Notes: a model not told the origin generated them from the sequence alone. Shown: positions 1 to 11,260, counted from the stretch's first letter. The stretch is DNA of 64,000 nucleotides from Oscillospiraceae bacterium (GCA_015063785.1 SVTM01000009.1:1-64000); one strand, 5' to 3'. Made by a program: numbers and translations.

Positions 1-95
1 GCTACCGATATCAAAGTACCTATCCAAGTAATCATTGATATGGGAATTGGTAATGCCATAAGTATATAATATAATACACACATAGTTTTCTTCAT
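1..95 (-). CDS. Tiny hydrophobic peptide, partial (runs off left edge): MKKTMCVLYYILMALPIPISMITWIGTLISV...
   Basis: Manual translation of minus strand from ATG at 95; SD-like AAAGGAAGG upstream; no stop before window edge. Confidence 0.4.
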   Translation of the reverse strand, partial: MKKTMCVLYYILMALPIPISMITWIGTLISV

Positions 96-202
96 AGTAT
101 TTACCTTCCTTTCGCCAAAATTCGACACTCTTACTATAAAGACTGTATAATCTGGATGCCAATGTTTTTGACAACATCTTTATATTAAATTAAGAGCAAA
201 AT

Positions 203-283
203 TTATTCCTTATTGTTAAAAATAAATGTTGCTACTGGAACTATTATTGCAACGGCAATCACAAACCAAGTAGTAAAATTCAT
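203..283 (-). CDS. Tiny single-span membrane peptide MNFTTWFVIAVAIIVPVATFIFNNKE
   Basis: Manual translation; strong SD (AAAGGAG, 7 nt before ATG); below the ORF-track size cutoff. Confidence 0.45.
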   Translation of the reverse strand: MNFTTWFVIAVAIIVPVATFIFNNKE

Positions 284-441
284 AACCGAACTCCTTTCAA
301 AGGCTCGTCAAATTTCGACACTCTTTATAGTCTATTACAAAGTTAGAATCAAAATCTTATACCGGTTCTATTATATCACAATCAGGAACTTTTTTCAACA
401 AAACCCGTCAAATATTATATCGGCGACCGGACTCTTTTCGA

Positions 442-470
442 TTGACAAAACATCCGCCGCGTGCTACAAT
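442..470 (+). promoter_or_regulatory. Sigma-A type promoter TTGACA-17-TACAAT
   Basis: TTGACA 442-447, 17-nt spacer, TACAAT 465-470, upstream of ATG 503. Confidence 0.7.
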
Positions 471-502
471 TATTACAGTATAAACACCATGGAGGATTTG
501 AC

Positions 503-2350
503 ATGAAAAACAAAAGAACGATATCTTTTTTGGTTTGTGCACTTCTCGCCTTTTCTTTTTGTGTATCCTTTGTTTCTGCCGACACTGCACAGGAGAGCGA
601 AGAAGCTCTGATCTCCGAGGAAATGGCAATTGCCATGGAACTTGAAGCCAAAGCAAAAGCAGAAAAAGAAGCATACAACACCTATCCCGAAGAGGAAGTG
701 TACACCATCGGCGCCGAAGAATATGTTGCCGATTATGGCGAAAACGAAAGCGAAAACGATATTGCAAGCGCGACCACCTCGTTCAATACTCAGGATATGC
801 TTGCCTGGGGCGAAAATATCAGCTGGAAATTCGAGGACGGATATCTTGGCGTTGAGGGAGTGGGTGCTTTTCCCGAGGGAATCTCTCCCTGGGCACAGTA
901 TTATTACAACGACATATACGAAGCGATTATTCTCGAGGGCATAACCTATATCGGCGACGAAGCATTTGCAAACTGTCACAACCTTTCTGTTGTACATATG
1001 CCCGATTCGGTGGAATACATCAGCGAAAGAGCCTTTGTGGGTGCCGCCGACCAAGGATATCTCGTTTTCGTTTGCTCACCAGACAGTTATGCCTGCAAAT
1101 TTGCGCTGTCCCACGGCATATTTGTTGAAGCGGATGGCTTATACGATACGCCCTTGTCGCAGGGAAACATAGACGGCGTTTCGTGGGAACTGTGGGCGGA
1201 CGGCAGTCTTTTTATAACAGGAAACGGTGAGATTCCCGACTTCCTTACAGAATTTGCCCCGTGGCACGAATATTGTGACATGGTTAAAACTGTTGAGATA
1301 GGAACAGGTATTGAAAGAATAGGCGAATTTGCTTTTCAGGATTGTGCAAATCTTGGCGAGGTTTATATCCCTGCCTCGGTAAAAGAGATTGCGGTCAGCG
1401 CGTTTTTTGACCTTGATTTTGAAAACATGACGGTTTACTGCGACGAAAACACCGCCGCAGAAGAATTTGTAACCGAACATTCTATCCCTGCCGAGATAAC
1501 ACGCATAAGCACAAGCGGAAATATCGGCGACAACATTACATGGGAGCTTTCTGACGGTGTGCTGACGCTTTCGGGCGAAGGCGATATGGAGGATTATGCT
1601 TTCTTTGGTTTTACCTACAACAAAGCGCAAAAGATAGTTGTGAACGAAGGAATAACCTCTATCGGCGCAAACTCGTTTGTTGGTTTTGCCTACGTTACAG
1701 AAGTTGAGCTTGCCGATAGCATCGAAACCATTGAACACGGCGCATTCAATATGTGCAGATCGATCGAAAAGTTGAAACTTCCAAAATCGTTAAGAGTGAT
1801 CGACGATCAAGCTTTTTCCGAATGTTGTTCGCTTAAAGAAGTGGATTTTCCCGAAGGACTTGAAAAGATCGGCAAATGCGCTTTTGAATGTTGCGAAGAG
1901 CTTGAGACCGTAAACCTTCTTACAAGGATAGAACGCATCGACGATCAGGCTTTTTCGCTATGCACAAAGCTTTCGGGAGTATTCATTCCCTCGTCGGTCC
2001 GCCGTCTTGGAGACTATATATTCAATGAGTGCGCGGAAGATCTTGTTATCCACGGACTTGCGGGTACAAAGGTGGAAGAATATGCCGACGAATACGGCAT
2101 TGATTTTGAAGAGATTCCCGTGATTGATTCTGAAGATCCGTGCCTTACGGTGCCTGCAATTAAAGAAGAAGCACCGAAAAGAGAACTGACAGGTGCCGAA
2201 AAGATTGTTGATGCTGTTGCAGACAATATCATTTTTGTTCTTATTGGTCTTTGTGCCATCGTTGCTGTTGTCTTTGCGCTTGTCGTCGTGTTCAAGATAA
2301 AGAGCGTTAAAAAAGCAAAGGCTGCAAAAAAGCAAGAAAAAGACGAATAA
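503..2350 (+). CDS. BspA-type leucine-rich-repeat surface protein with signal peptide and C-terminal TM anchor
   Basis: Signal sequence MKNKRTISFLVCALLAFSF; repeated 'I..IG..AF..C..L..V..P.SV..I...AF' units; C-terminal TM plus Lys-rich tail. Confidence 0.85.
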   Translation: MKNKRTISFLVCALLAFSFCVSFVSADTAQESEEALISEEMAIAMELEAKAKAEKEAYNTYPEEEVYTIGAEEYVADYGENESENDIASATTSFNTQDMLAWGENISWKFEDGYLGVEGVGAFPEGISPWAQYYYNDIYEAIILEGITYIGDEAFANCHNLSVVHMPDSVEYISERAFVGAADQGYLVFVCSPDSYACKFALSHGIFVEADGLYDTPLSQGNIDGVSWELWADGSLFITGNGEIPDFLTEFAPWHEYCDMVKTVEIGTGIERIGEFAFQDCANLGEVYIPASVKEIAVSAFFDLDFENMTVYCDENTAAEEFVTEHSIPAEITRISTSGNIGDNITWELSDGVLTLSGEGDMEDYAFFGFTYNKAQKIVVNEGITSIGANSFVGFAYVTEVELADSIETIEHGAFNMCRSIEKLKLPKSLRVIDDQAFSECCSLKEVDFPEGLEKIGKCAFECCEELETVNLLTRIERIDDQAFSLCTKLSGVFIPSSVRRLGDYIFNECAEDLVIHGLAGTKVEEYADEYGIDFEEIPVIDSEDPCLTVPAIKEEAPKRELTGAEKIVDAVADNIIFVLIGLCAIVAVVFALVVVFKIKSVKKAKAAKKQEKDE

Positions 2351-2384
2351 TTTTTAAAAAAGCGCAGCAAAAAACTTTTTAATG

Positions 2385-2416
2385 ACTTTACCCCGATAGA
2401 TCTTCTGTCGGGGTTT
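2385..2416 (+). terminator. Intrinsic terminator
   Basis: ACCCCGATAGATCTTCTGTCGGGGTTT hairpin. Confidence 0.6.
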
Positions 2417-2454
2417 GTTGTTGCCAAACGCCCACTGTAATTAAAGTTTCGGTC

Positions 2455-2517
2455 GAGCCTTTTCAAAGGCTCGCAGTGTCAAGAGGCGGCGCCTCTTGTC
2501 GCTCTCTGCAGAGAGCG
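2455..2517. repeat. Cluster of three adjacent palindromes
   Basis: GAGCCTTTTCAAAGGCTC (2455-2472), AAGAGGCGGCGCCTCTT (2481-2497), CGCTCTCTGCAGAGAGCG (2500-2517). Confidence 0.7.
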
Positions 2518-2551
2518 AAACTCCCCCCTTTCTTCTGTCCGGTAAAAGCAA

Positions 2552-2580
2552 AAACGCACCCAAAAGAGGGTGCGTTTTCT
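2552..2580 (-). terminator. Intrinsic terminator of HAD phosphatase gene
   Basis: AAAACGCACCCAAAAGAGGGTGCGTTTT. Confidence 0.6.
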
Positions 2581-2596
2581 TAAAATTCATAAAAAA

Positions 2597-3403
2597 TCAA
2601 AGCTCGACATTTGCAACACTTTCAAAGATCAGGTCGGGTTTTTCGGCGTCGGATGCCTTTTGTACCATTTCATCGGTGGTCTCGCCCGACATAACGAGCA
2701 TGGATAACATTCCGTTTTTCTTGCCCAGAGCAATGTCGGTATACAATCTGTCGCCAACCATAACGGCGTGTTTTCTGTCGATGCCCGAAAGAGTTTCAAT
2801 CATCTCAACCGTTTCGGCATAGGGCTTTCCGAAATATCTCGGCTCAACGCCTGTCGAAAGAGTGACCGCACCGCAGATGGCGCCGCTGTCGGGAATATAT
2901 CCGTCCTCGGTGGGGCAGTTGATGTCAGGATGGGTGGAGAAAAACTTTGCGCCGTTTCTGATGAGGGTGCAGGCTTTTTCAAGCTTTTCATATGTCAGAG
3001 TAAGGTCGAAGCTTACCACAACGATATCCGACTTGTCAGAAAGGGTTATGCCTGCCTGCGTAAAGCTCTCCTCAAGAGCAGGCGTGCCCACAAGATACAC
3101 CGGCTTTCCGGGGTAATATTTCTTAAGATACGCAATCGTAACGTCGCCCGAGGTCACGATCATGTCACGCTCGCAAGGGAAACCGAGAGAATTGAGCTTT
3201 TTTACGTAATCGTTGGGGTTGCGTGATGCATTGTTGGTAAAATACATAAGCTTTCTGCCCGATTTTATGATGCGTTCGCAAAAATCTATGGCACCGTCAA
3301 TGGGATTTTTGCCAAGATATATTGTGCCGTCCATGTCGAGAACAAAAAGCTTGGTTTCCGAAAGCTTTTTTAAGTTTTCGGGAGTGTTATTATACAAAGT
3401 CAT
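2597..3403 (-). CDS. HAD-IIA family hydrolase (NagD-like)
   Basis: FVLDMDGTIYLG, FTNNASR, MVGDRLYTDIALGK motifs. Confidence 0.85.
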   Translation of the reverse strand: MTLYNNTPENLKKLSETKLFVLDMDGTIYLGKNPIDGAIDFCERIIKSGRKLMYFTNNASRNPNDYVKKLNSLGFPCERDMIVTSGDVTIAYLKKYYPGKPVYLVGTPALEESFTQAGITLSDKSDIVVVSFDLTLTYEKLEKACTLIRNGAKFFSTHPDINCPTEDGYIPDSGAICGAVTLSTGVEPRYFGKPYAETVEMIETLSGIDRKHAVMVGDRLYTDIALGKKNGMLSMLVMSGETTDEMVQKASDAEKPDLIFESVANVEL

Positions 3404-3434
3404 AAACAGCCTCTATTTAAAAATATTGTTTTCG

Positions 3435-4016
3435 TCATCTGTAATGGGTCATGTTTTTTGTAACGTATGGGCCAACGCCGCGATACAAAAGGTAAAAGAC
3501 CACTGCCTGCAACGATGCTTTGATAAGATTGAAGGGGACAATCCAGGTCAAGATAAACTCGAATTTGCCAAAAACTTCGGCAAGAGCCGGCATAAATTTT
3601 GCATAAAAAGGCAGAACGATGAAAAAGTTTGAAAGTGCCGCAGTGATAATAACGGCAATTACTGCAATGGGAAGCACAAAAAACAGCTTCTTTTTCATCA
3701 AAGTTTTCTTAAAAGTGTATCGAGCAAGGATTCCCACCGACAATGCGTATACCGAACCGAGGATGAGGTTTGAAAGTTCACCGACGGCAAAGGTCTTGGT
3801 CTGAAGCAGGTGGAAAAGATTTTTGATAAGTACAACTATAACACCTGCCACGGGATTGATGGTAACCGACGCGAGAAGCGCGGGGACGTCTGAAAAATCC
3901 ACGTCAAGAAAGTCGGCAGGTGCAGGGAATATGGGAAAATGCGGAAAAATCATCAAAACCGAGGCAACCGCAGAGAGAATGCCTACATACACGATGGTTT
4001 TTAATCTTAAATTCAT
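3435..4016 (-). CDS. ECF transporter S component, riboflavin-type (RibU-like)
   Basis: Six-TM hydrophobic protein with 'FLDVDFSDVPALLASVTINPVAGVIVVLIKNLFHLL'; downstream of an FMN riboswitch; start at MNLRLKT with SD. Confidence 0.8.
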   Translation of the reverse strand: MNLRLKTIVYVGILSAVASVLMIFPHFPIFPAPADFLDVDFSDVPALLASVTINPVAGVIVVLIKNLFHLLQTKTFAVGELSNLILGSVYALSVGILARYTFKKTLMKKKLFFVLPIAVIAVIITAALSNFFIVLPFYAKFMPALAEVFGKFEFILTWIVPFNLIKASLQAVVFYLLYRGVGPYVTKNMTHYR

Positions 4017-4315
4017 AACAAACAGCCCTTTCATAAAAACTATTTTTTGTTTTCATAAGCGTCAGACTTTCTGCCGCTATGGCGTTTGTTTCTTCTTTCA
4101 TATCTGCATTGAAAGCTTCCGGATAGTAAAAAGCATTCCTACTTTCATAAAAGCTCCCAAAAAACAGAAAAAGCCATGAAAACTCAAGAAAAAGAGATTT
4201 CAAGGCAAGAAAACCGTTTCAAATATTTTAAGGTCGAACCGGATTTTTAATTTCGCCGGTAAATGCCTGCAAGCTTTTTGTTAAAGCACATTCGACCTTG
4301 CAATCTTTGCGTTTT

Positions 4316-4470
4316 TCTATCTTCATCCAGACTTTACTGTCGGCTTCGGAATTGCCGCACCGCGCGAAAAAATTCATGCAGCTTTCGGCTCACCGAATCA
4401 GCAACTTTCACTTGAAAAGTCGCTCTCGGGCTGTACCGTCGGTGGGGAAACGCTCCCCGCCTCGAAAGAA
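4316..4470 (-). ncRNA. FMN riboswitch (RFN element)
   Basis: Minus strand reads GCGGGGAGCGTTTCCCCACCGACGGTACAGCCCGAGAGC...GATTCGGTG...AATTCCGAAGCCGACAGTAAAGTCTGGATG, matching RFN consensus blocks. Confidence 0.93.
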
Positions 4471-4526
4471 AAAACATAGCACGAGGTTTTGCTAAAAAAA
4501 TACCAAAACCTGTTTTTTGCAAAATC

Positions 4527-4556
4527 GGGATGCACACAAAAGTGCGCATCCCGAAA
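4527..4556 (-). terminator. Intrinsic terminator of tuf
   Basis: GGGATGCGCACTTTTGTGTGCATCCC hairpin on minus strand. Confidence 0.6.
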
Positions 4557-4567
4557 GAGTATCAAAA

Positions 4568-5770
4568 TTACTTGATAACGTTGATAACAACGCCGGAACC
4601 TACTGTTCTGCCGCCTTCACGGATAGCGAAGCGGAGACCGTTTTCCATAGCGATAGGAGCGATGAGCTCAACGTTCATGTCAACGTTGTCGCCGGGGTTG
4701 CACATTTCAACGCCGTCGGGAAGAGTGATGATACCGGTAACGTCAGTTGTTCTGAAGTAGAACTGAGGTCTGTAGTTCGAGAAGAAGGGCTTATGACGTC
4801 CGCCTTCCTTTTCTGTAAGAACGTAAACCTGGCCTACGAACTGAGTGTGAGGAGTGATGGAACCGGGCTTTGCAAGAACCTGTCCTCTTTCGATTTCGTT
4901 CTTTGCGATACCACGGAGAAGAGCACCGATGTTGTCGCCTGCTTCAGCATAGTCCATCATCTTGTGGAACATTTCGATACCTGTGATGGTGGTCTTTCTT
5001 GCTTCGTCAGCGAGACCAACGATTTCAACTTCGTCAGCCATCTTTACCTGGCCTCTTTCAACTCTACCTGTAGCAACAGTACCACGACCGGAGATCGAGA
5101 ATACGTCTTCGACAGGCATAAGGAAGGGCTTATCAGCTGCACGGTCAGGAGTAGGAATGTAGTTATCTACTGCTTCCATGAGCTCAAGGATAGGAGCGTA
5201 AGCGGGATCAGAGATATCGTTGCCTGCATCAAGAGCAGCTCTTGCAGAACCACGAATGATCGGAATATCGTCGCCGGGGAAGTCGTAGGAAGAGAGAAGG
5301 TCTCTTGTTTCCATTTCAACGAGGTCGAGGAGTTCGTCGTCGTCAACGAGGTCGCACTTGTTGAGGAATACTACGAGAGCGGGGATACCAACCTGACGGC
5401 CGAGAAGGATGTGCTCACGAGTCTGAGCCATAGGACCGTCTGTACCGGCAACAACGAGGATAGCGCCGTCCATCTGAGCAGCACCGGTGATCATGTTCTT
5501 AACGTAGTCAGCATGGCCGGGGCAGTCAACGTGAGCGTAGTGACGATTAACTGTTTCGTACTCAACGTGACGGGTGTTGATCGTGATACCTCTTGCTCTT
5601 TCTTCGGGAGCGTTGTCGATCTGGTCGTATGCCATGAATTCGTTTGCACCGTTCTGGATAGAAAGAGTCTTTGTGATAGCAGCTGTAAGAGTTGTCTTAC
5701 CGTGGTCAACGTGACCGATAGTACCAATGTTTACATGGGGCTTGCTTCTTTCAAATTTTGCCTTTGCCAT
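4568..5770 (-). CDS. tuf: Elongation factor Tu
   Basis: [33 protein letters not shown]...; start corrected to 5770. Confidence 0.98.
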   Translation of the reverse strand: MAKAKFERSKPHVNIGTIGHVDHGKTTLTAAITKTLSIQNGANEFMAYDQIDNAPEERARGITINTRHVEYETVNRHYAHVDCPGHADYVKNMITGAAQMDGAILVVAGTDGPMAQTREHILLGRQVGIPALVVFLNKCDLVDDDELLDLVEMETRDLLSSYDFPGDDIPIIRGSARAALDAGNDISDPAYAPILELMEAVDNYIPTPDRAADKPFLMPVEDVFSISGRGTVATGRVERGQVKMADEVEIVGLADEARKTTITGIEMFHKMMDYAEAGDNIGALLRGIAKNEIERGQVLAKPGSITPHTQFVGQVYVLTEKEGGRHKPFFSNYRPQFYFRTTDVTGIITLPDGVEMCNPGDNVDMNVELIAPIAMENGLRFAIREGGRTVGSGVVINVIK

Positions 5771-5956
5771 TGTTTTGGCCTCCTTATAGTTAAATTTTAA
5801 TTGTGCGCCGTCGGAAGTCTTTCCACACGGGCACAGACTGCCATTCGGCATAATGCTACTTACAATTATAATGAATACAGAGCTTTCTGTCAATATATAA
5901 TTGTAATTTTTTTACAAAATGTTAGGAATTATTTACACAATTCGCTGTGCATTCCT

Positions 5957-5985
5957 CCCACATCCGAGGATTTTGTCGGATGTGG
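5957..5985 (-). terminator. Terminator between fusA and tuf
   Basis: CCACATCCGACAAAATCCTCGGATGTGG hairpin. Confidence 0.5.
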
Positions 5986-6009
5986 AGAGAAAACTGCGAA
6001 TTATAAAAA

Positions 6010-8094
6010 TTACTGCTGGGACTTGCCGCGCTTCGAGATGATCTCGTCTGCGATATTCTTGGGCACTTCCATATACTTGCAGGGTTCCATTACATAGGTA
6101 CCACGTCCCTGAGTCTTCGAACGGAGGTCGGTTGCATAACCGAACATATTCGAAAGAGGAACGAACGAACGAATCTGCTGTCCGCCTGCGATGGGGTCCA
6201 TACCTTCGATCTGGCCACGGCGAGAGTTGATATCACCGATAACGTCGCCCATGTAGTCATCAGGAACAACTACAACGACCTTCATAATAGGCTCGGTGAG
6301 GCAAGAGTTTGCCTTGCGCAGAGCTTCCTTGATAGCCATGGAGCCCGCCATCTTAAACGCCATTTCGGACGAGTCGACTTCGTGGTAGGAACCATCGTAA
6401 AGGTTAACCTTAACGTCAACAACAGGGTAGCCTGCGAGTACACCCGACTGGAGTGCGCCCTGGATACCTGCGTCAACTGCGGGGATGTATTCCTTGGGAA
6501 TAGCACCACCGACAACGGTGTTTTCAAATTCGTATCCCTTGCCTGCCTCGTTGGGTTCAACCTTGATCTTGACGTGACCATACTGACCCTTACCACCGGA
6601 CTGACGGGCATACTTCATATCAACATCAGCTGTTCCCTTGATGGTTTCTCTGTAAGCAACCTGAGGAGCGCCGACGTTTGCTTCAACCTTGAATTCACGG
6701 AGAAGTCTGTCAACGATGATTTCGAGGTGGAGCTCACCCATACCTGCGATGATGGTCTGACCTGTTTCCTCGTCGGAATAGGTACGGAATGTGGGGTCTT
6801 CTTCTGCAAGCTTTGCAAGAGCGATACCCATCTTTTCCTGACCTGCCTTGGTCTTGGGTTCGATAGCAACACGGATAACGGGTTCCGGGAATTCCATAGA
6901 TTCAAGAATGATCTGATGGTTTTCATCACAGAGAGTGTCACCGGTTGTTGTATTCTTGATACCGATTACGCCTGCGATATCGCCGGAGTAAAGGACATCG
7001 ATGTCTGCTCTTTCGTTGGCGTGCATCATAACGATACGGCCAAATCTTTCACGAGCCTTCTTTACAGGGTTGTAAACGGTCGAACCTGCAGAGATTGTAC
7101 CCGAGTAAACACGGATAAAGCAGAGACGGCCTACGAAGGGGTCGGTCATGATCTTGAACGCAAGAGCCGAGAAAGGCTCGCTGTCGGAGCTTTCGCGCTT
7201 GTCTTCTTCTTCTGTGCCGGGAATGAAACCTGTGATAGCAGGAACATCAACGGGAGAAGGCATGTAGTCAACGATAGCGTCGAGAAGCTTCTGTACGCCC
7301 TTGTTCTTGTACGAAGTACCGCAAACAACGGGAACCATTGTGTTGGCAATGGTAGACTTTCTGATTGCAGCCTTCATTTCTTCGATTGTAAATTCTTCGC
7401 CGCCGAGGTACTTGTCAAGGAGAGACTCGTCAGATTCAGCGATGTGCTCGATGAGCTCTGCTCTGTACTGCTCTGCCTTTTCCTGCATATCAGCGGGGAT
7501 ATCTGTTTCTTCAATGACCTTTCCGATGTCGTCCTTATAAATATAGGCCTTCATCTGAAGAAGATCGATGATGCCGCAGAACTTTTCTTCTGCGCCGATG
7601 GGGAGCTGGATCGGAACCGCATTTGCCTTAAGGCGATCGCGGATCATTCCGACAACTCTGTAAAAGTCCGCACCCATGATGTCCATCTTGTTGACATAGC
7701 ACATACGCGGTACACCGTACTTGTCAGCCTGACGCCAAACGGTTTCAGACTGGGGCTCAACGCCGCCCTTTGCGCAAAGAACTGTTACAGAACCGTCAAG
7801 GACACGAAGCGAACGTTCAACTTCAACTGTGAAGTCAACGTGGCCGGGGGTGTCGATGATGTTGATTCTGTTGTTGTTCCAATAGCAGGTGGTAGCAGCA
7901 GAAGTGATGGTGATACCTCTCTCCTGTTCCTGTTCCATCCAGTCCATGGTTGCGCCGCCGTCGTGAGTCTCACCCATTTTGTGAGTCTTACCGGTGTAGT
8001 ACAGAATTCGCTCGGTTGTTGTTGTTTTACCAGCATCGATATGCGCCATGATACCGATGTTTCTGGTTCTTTCAAGCGGATATTCTCTTCCCAT
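6010..8094 (-). CDS. fusA: Elongation factor G
   Basis: [25 protein letters not shown]..., full-length EF-G. Confidence 0.98.
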   Translation of the reverse strand: MGREYPLERTRNIGIMAHIDAGKTTTTERILYYTGKTHKMGETHDGGATMDWMEQEQERGITITSAATTCYWNNNRINIIDTPGHVDFTVEVERSLRVLDGSVTVLCAKGGVEPQSETVWRQADKYGVPRMCYVNKMDIMGADFYRVVGMIRDRLKANAVPIQLPIGAEEKFCGIIDLLQMKAYIYKDDIGKVIEETDIPADMQEKAEQYRAELIEHIAESDESLLDKYLGGEEFTIEEMKAAIRKSTIANTMVPVVCGTSYKNKGVQKLLDAIVDYMPSPVDVPAITGFIPGTEEEDKRESSDSEPFSALAFKIMTDPFVGRLCFIRVYSGTISAGSTVYNPVKKARERFGRIVMMHANERADIDVLYSGDIAGVIGIKNTTTGDTLCDENHQIILESMEFPEPVIRVAIEPKTKAGQEKMGIALAKLAEEDPTFRTYSDEETGQTIIAGMGELHLEIIVDRLLREFKVEANVGAPQVAYRETIKGTADVDMKYARQSGGKGQYGHVKIKVEPNEAGKGYEFENTVVGGAIPKEYIPAVDAGIQGALQSGVLAGYPVVDVKVNLYDGSYHEVDSSEMAFKMAGSMAIKEALRKANSCLTEPIMKVVVVVPDDYMGDVIGDINSRRGQIEGMDPIAGGQQIRSFVPLSNMFGYATDLRSKTQGRGTYVMEPCKYMEVPKNIADEIISKRGKSQQ

Positions 8095-8189
8095 TTGGAA
8101 CTATTACTCCTTAACTATTTATAAGACAGCACTACGCCGCCAAAGCGACGAAATGCAAATTTTCAGTTTTGGCAACCTTTTTGCCCAAA

Positions 8190-8657
8190 TCAATATCTGT
8201 AATGTGCAAAAGCCTTGTTTGCTTCAGCCATCTTGTGAGTATCTTCACGCTTCTTTACGGAAGAACCGAGTCCGTTAACTGCGTCCATGATTTCGTTGGC
8301 AAGCTTTTCGGACATCTTTCTTTCGCCTCTTGCGCGAGAATAGGTTGTAAGCCATCTGAGACCGAGTGTCTGTCTTCTTTCAGGTCTTACTTCGATCGGC
8401 ACCTGATATGTCGAACCGCCTACACGGCGAGCCTTAACTTCAAGAACGGGCATGATGTTTTCCATAGCCTTCTGGAAAGCTTCAAGGGGATCATTACCCT
8501 TTTCCTTGATGATATCAAAAGCGTCGTAAACAATTTTCTGAGCTACACCCTTTTTACCGTCGTACATGATGTTGTTGATAAGCTTTGTTACAAGCTTGGA
8601 ATTGTAGAGCGGATCCGGGAGTACGTCTCTCTTCGGTACAGAACCTCTTCTTGGCAC
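8190..8657 (-). CDS. rpsG: 30S ribosomal protein S7
   Basis: (V)[20 protein letters not shown]...; GTG start at 8657 after GGAGGGAAG. Confidence 0.97.
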   Translation of the reverse strand: MPRRGSVPKRDVLPDPLYNSKLVTKLINNIMYDGKKGVAQKIVYDAFDIIKEKGNDPLEAFQKAMENIMPVLEVKARRVGGSTYQVPIEVRPERRQTLGLRWLTTYSRARGERKMSEKLANEIMDAVNGLGSSVKKREDTHKMAEANKAFAHYRY

Positions 8658-8853
8658 TATACTTCCCTCCTTCATATAATAGATGAATTCATAGGTACTC
8701 GAAATTTTTCATTACTGAATGAATACCTTCCGTCAGCACTTTGGAAGTTCCGCGAGTTTATATAAAACAATGTGCGGCTTATCCAAAATACAAACCTTGT
8801 CCGCAAAACGCGGAGCGAATCAGCCAACAGGCTATTGGGAAACGCAAAAAGAA

Positions 8854-9276
8854 TTACTTCTTTGCAGCCTTTTCCTTCTTAGCACCGTACTTCGAACGCG
8901 ACTGATTTCTCTTTGCGACGCCCTGTGTATCGAGTGTACCACGGATAATGTGATAACGTACACCAGGGAGGTCCTTTACTCTTCCGCCGCGGATAAGAAC
9001 AACAGAGTGTTCCTGGAGATTGTGTCCGATACCGGGAATGTAGGATGTAACTTCGATTCCGTTGGTAAGACGAACTCTCGCGATTTTACGAAGAGCAGAG
9101 TTAGGCTTCTTAGGAGTCTTTGTCGAAACCTTTGTGCAAACGCCTCTCTTTTGGGGAGAACTTGCGTCTGTAGCAACCTTCTTAAGGGTGTTGATACCCT
9201 TCTGAAGAGCAGGAGACTTAGACTTGTAAGTAGACTGTTCACGTCCTTTTCTGACTAACTGGTTAAATGTTGGCAT
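8854..9276 (-). CDS. rpsL: 30S ribosomal protein S12
   Basis: [14 protein letters not shown]...[58 protein letters not shown]. Confidence 0.98.
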   Translation of the reverse strand: MPTFNQLVRKGREQSTYKSKSPALQKGINTLKKVATDASSPQKRGVCTKVSTKTPKKPNSALRKIARVRLTNGIEVTSYIPGIGHNLQEHSVVLIRGGRVKDLPGVRYHIIRGTLDTQGVAKRNQSRSKYGAKKEKAAKK

Positions 9277-9512
9277 ACCGCACCTCCTCTTTTTAATATA
9301 AAAAATTGTATGAAAAGTGAAATTTGTGCCGAAATGTGTTACACTCACACACAAAAAGGCATTTTATTCACACTAATCAACTCATACATTATAGCGCAAA
9401 CTTTTCCAATTGTCAACACTTTTTTTGACTTTTTGAAAAATTGTCGCGTTGTACTCAAAACACAAATTATCTTTGTGTATTTTGGTCAATCTGCTGAAAA
9501 AATATTCCTTTT

Positions 9513-10469
9513 TCACAGCACCTTTTCCATCAGCAAAAACATCATCGGAATGGTGATGCACGAAAGGGTGTGCGACACCAGCGCCATGCCTGTGGATATC
9601 GAGGTATCCTTGCCGTATGCCGACGGAACGACGATGGTGTTAAGCCCCAGCGGCATGCTTGATGCGCAGACTGCACAGATAACCGCCGTTTCGGGAACAA
9701 AATCGAGCAGAGAAAACACGAATATGGTAACCACCGGAAAAACCACAAGGCGAAGCACCGACGAAAGATAGATGCCGATATCCGAAAAAGTCTTTTTGAA
9801 ATCCATCTTCGCCACCGTGATGCCGGTAAGAAGCATGGCAACCGGCGACATGCAGCTTCCGCACACATCAATTACATCTGCGGCAAAAGACGGAAGTGAT
9901 ATAGAAAAGTGATCGAACAGAATTCCGAGCGCCATGCCGACAAAGATCGAAACAAACATGGGATTTACAAAAGCTTTAAGCCTTTCGGCAACCCCCTTCT
10001 TCTCCCCTTCCGACGGAATAAGAAGAGTGGGCACGCCCCACATATAGATAAACGCCCACATGGGCAGACAATAAACGAGATATTCGGGGAAAATTGCTGG
10101 AAAGACCGCCATTACAACTGCATTGCCCATGAAGCCGAAATTTGAAAAAGTGAAGCCGTAGACGTAATAATTTCTGACATAGCTGTCTTTTGAACAGAGC
10201 TTTGAAAAAAGCATCGCTACAGGGATCATCACAACGGTTATCACAAGAGACACAGCCAGCGACGGGAGATAGCTTTTTATCTTATCCACCGTGAAATTGC
10301 CAATAAATGTGCCCAGCACAAGCGCGGGGATGAAAAGATTGTTTTCAAGCTTGGCAAGCACCGTTGATGAATTTTCGGGGATAGCTTTAAGCTTTGCAAG
10401 CAAAAAGCCCAATGCTATGAGTGAGAAAAGATATCCCATCTGGGAAAGTGTAGTAAAGAAAATTTCCAT
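9513..10469 (-). CDS. AEC (auxin efflux carrier-like) family transporter
   Basis: Ten-TM architecture, 'FTFSNFGFMGNAVV' and 'SSMPLGLNTIVVPSAYGKD' motifs. Confidence 0.85.
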   Translation of the reverse strand: MEIFFTTLSQMGYLFSLIALGFLLAKLKAIPENSSTVLAKLENNLFIPALVLGTFIGNFTVDKIKSYLPSLAVSLVITVVMIPVAMLFSKLCSKDSYVRNYYVYGFTFSNFGFMGNAVVMAVFPAIFPEYLVYCLPMWAFIYMWGVPTLLIPSEGEKKGVAERLKAFVNPMFVSIFVGMALGILFDHFSISLPSFAADVIDVCGSCMSPVAMLLTGITVAKMDFKKTFSDIGIYLSSVLRLVVFPVVTIFVFSLLDFVPETAVICAVCASSMPLGLNTIVVPSAYGKDTSISTGMALVSHTLSCITIPMMFLLMEKVL

Positions 10470-10471
10470 TT

Positions 10472-11260
10472 TTATGCCTTTCGTTCACAAACAAGAGATC
10501 TGCCTTCCCATTCGCGGCATTTTTCAATACCGAGAATGTCGGCAACAGTGGGCGCAATATCGAGAATGCTTACGTTTTCAAGCTTTTTGCCGCACTCAAA
10601 TTCTTTCCCGATAAAAAACATGGGGATAATCATATCACAATCCGCATCACTTCCGTGGGCGCGGTCATGACCGCCGTGGTCGGCGGTGACGATGATGGTG
10701 TAATCCTTTCCCGCCTCGGCAATCACTCTTTTGACGTTGTTGATAGCACAGCTTATATACGAAAGATAGGTTTCACTCATCCATCCGCAGTCGTGACCAC
10801 CCTTTTCATCAGTCTCGACCATGTAAAGAAATACAAAATCGGGAGTGTACTTTTTTATGTGGCAAAGAGCCTTGTCGGTAAGTATTCCGTCGGTATGCTC
10901 GTCGCCGTAAGAATTGATATATTCCGCGGCAAAAAGCGAACCCGATCTTGAAATATCCCGCAGGGGATGCCAGCCATAGAACATGGAAGACTTTCCGCCT
11001 GCCGCTTTTATTTGTTCAAAAATTCCGTTCACCGGACGCACGGGCGGAGTATACGTATTGGTTGTGATACCGTGTCTTTCGGGAGGAACACTGTGGAACA
11101 TGGACATATGGCACGGCAAGGTCACAGATGGATAGACGGTTTTGGCATCAAGAACGTACGAACCGATCTTCATCATCTCATCGCAAAAAGTGTTTTTGCA
11201 CAACAAAAATCCGTCAGGGCGCATACCATCGATCGACACAAGAATTACTTTGTTATCCAC
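10472..11260 (-). CDS. Alkaline phosphatase superfamily / nucleotide pyrophosphatase-phosphodiesterase
   Basis: ILVSIDGMRPDGF, TVYPSVTLPCHMSMFHSVPPERHGI, TADHGGHDRAHGS; GTG start at 11260 inferred from SD. Confidence 0.85.
   Translation of the reverse strand: MDNKVILVSIDGMRPDGFLLCKNTFCDEMMKIGSYVLDAKTVYPSVTLPCHMSMFHSVPPERHGITTNTYTPPVRPVNGIFEQIKAAGGKSSMFYGWHPLRDISRSGSLFAAEYINSYGDEHTDGILTDKALCHIKKYTPDFVFLYMVETDEKGGHDCGWMSETYLSYISCAINNVKRVIAEAGKDYTIIVTADHGGHDRAHGSDADCDMIIPMFFIGKEFECGKKLENVSILDIAPTVADILGIEKCREWEGRSLVCERKA

Noticed and set aside
4517-8124. Long plus-strand ORFs (427 aa, 580 aa) opposite tuf and fusA
   Set aside because: Antisense of highly conserved EF-Tu and EF-G genes.
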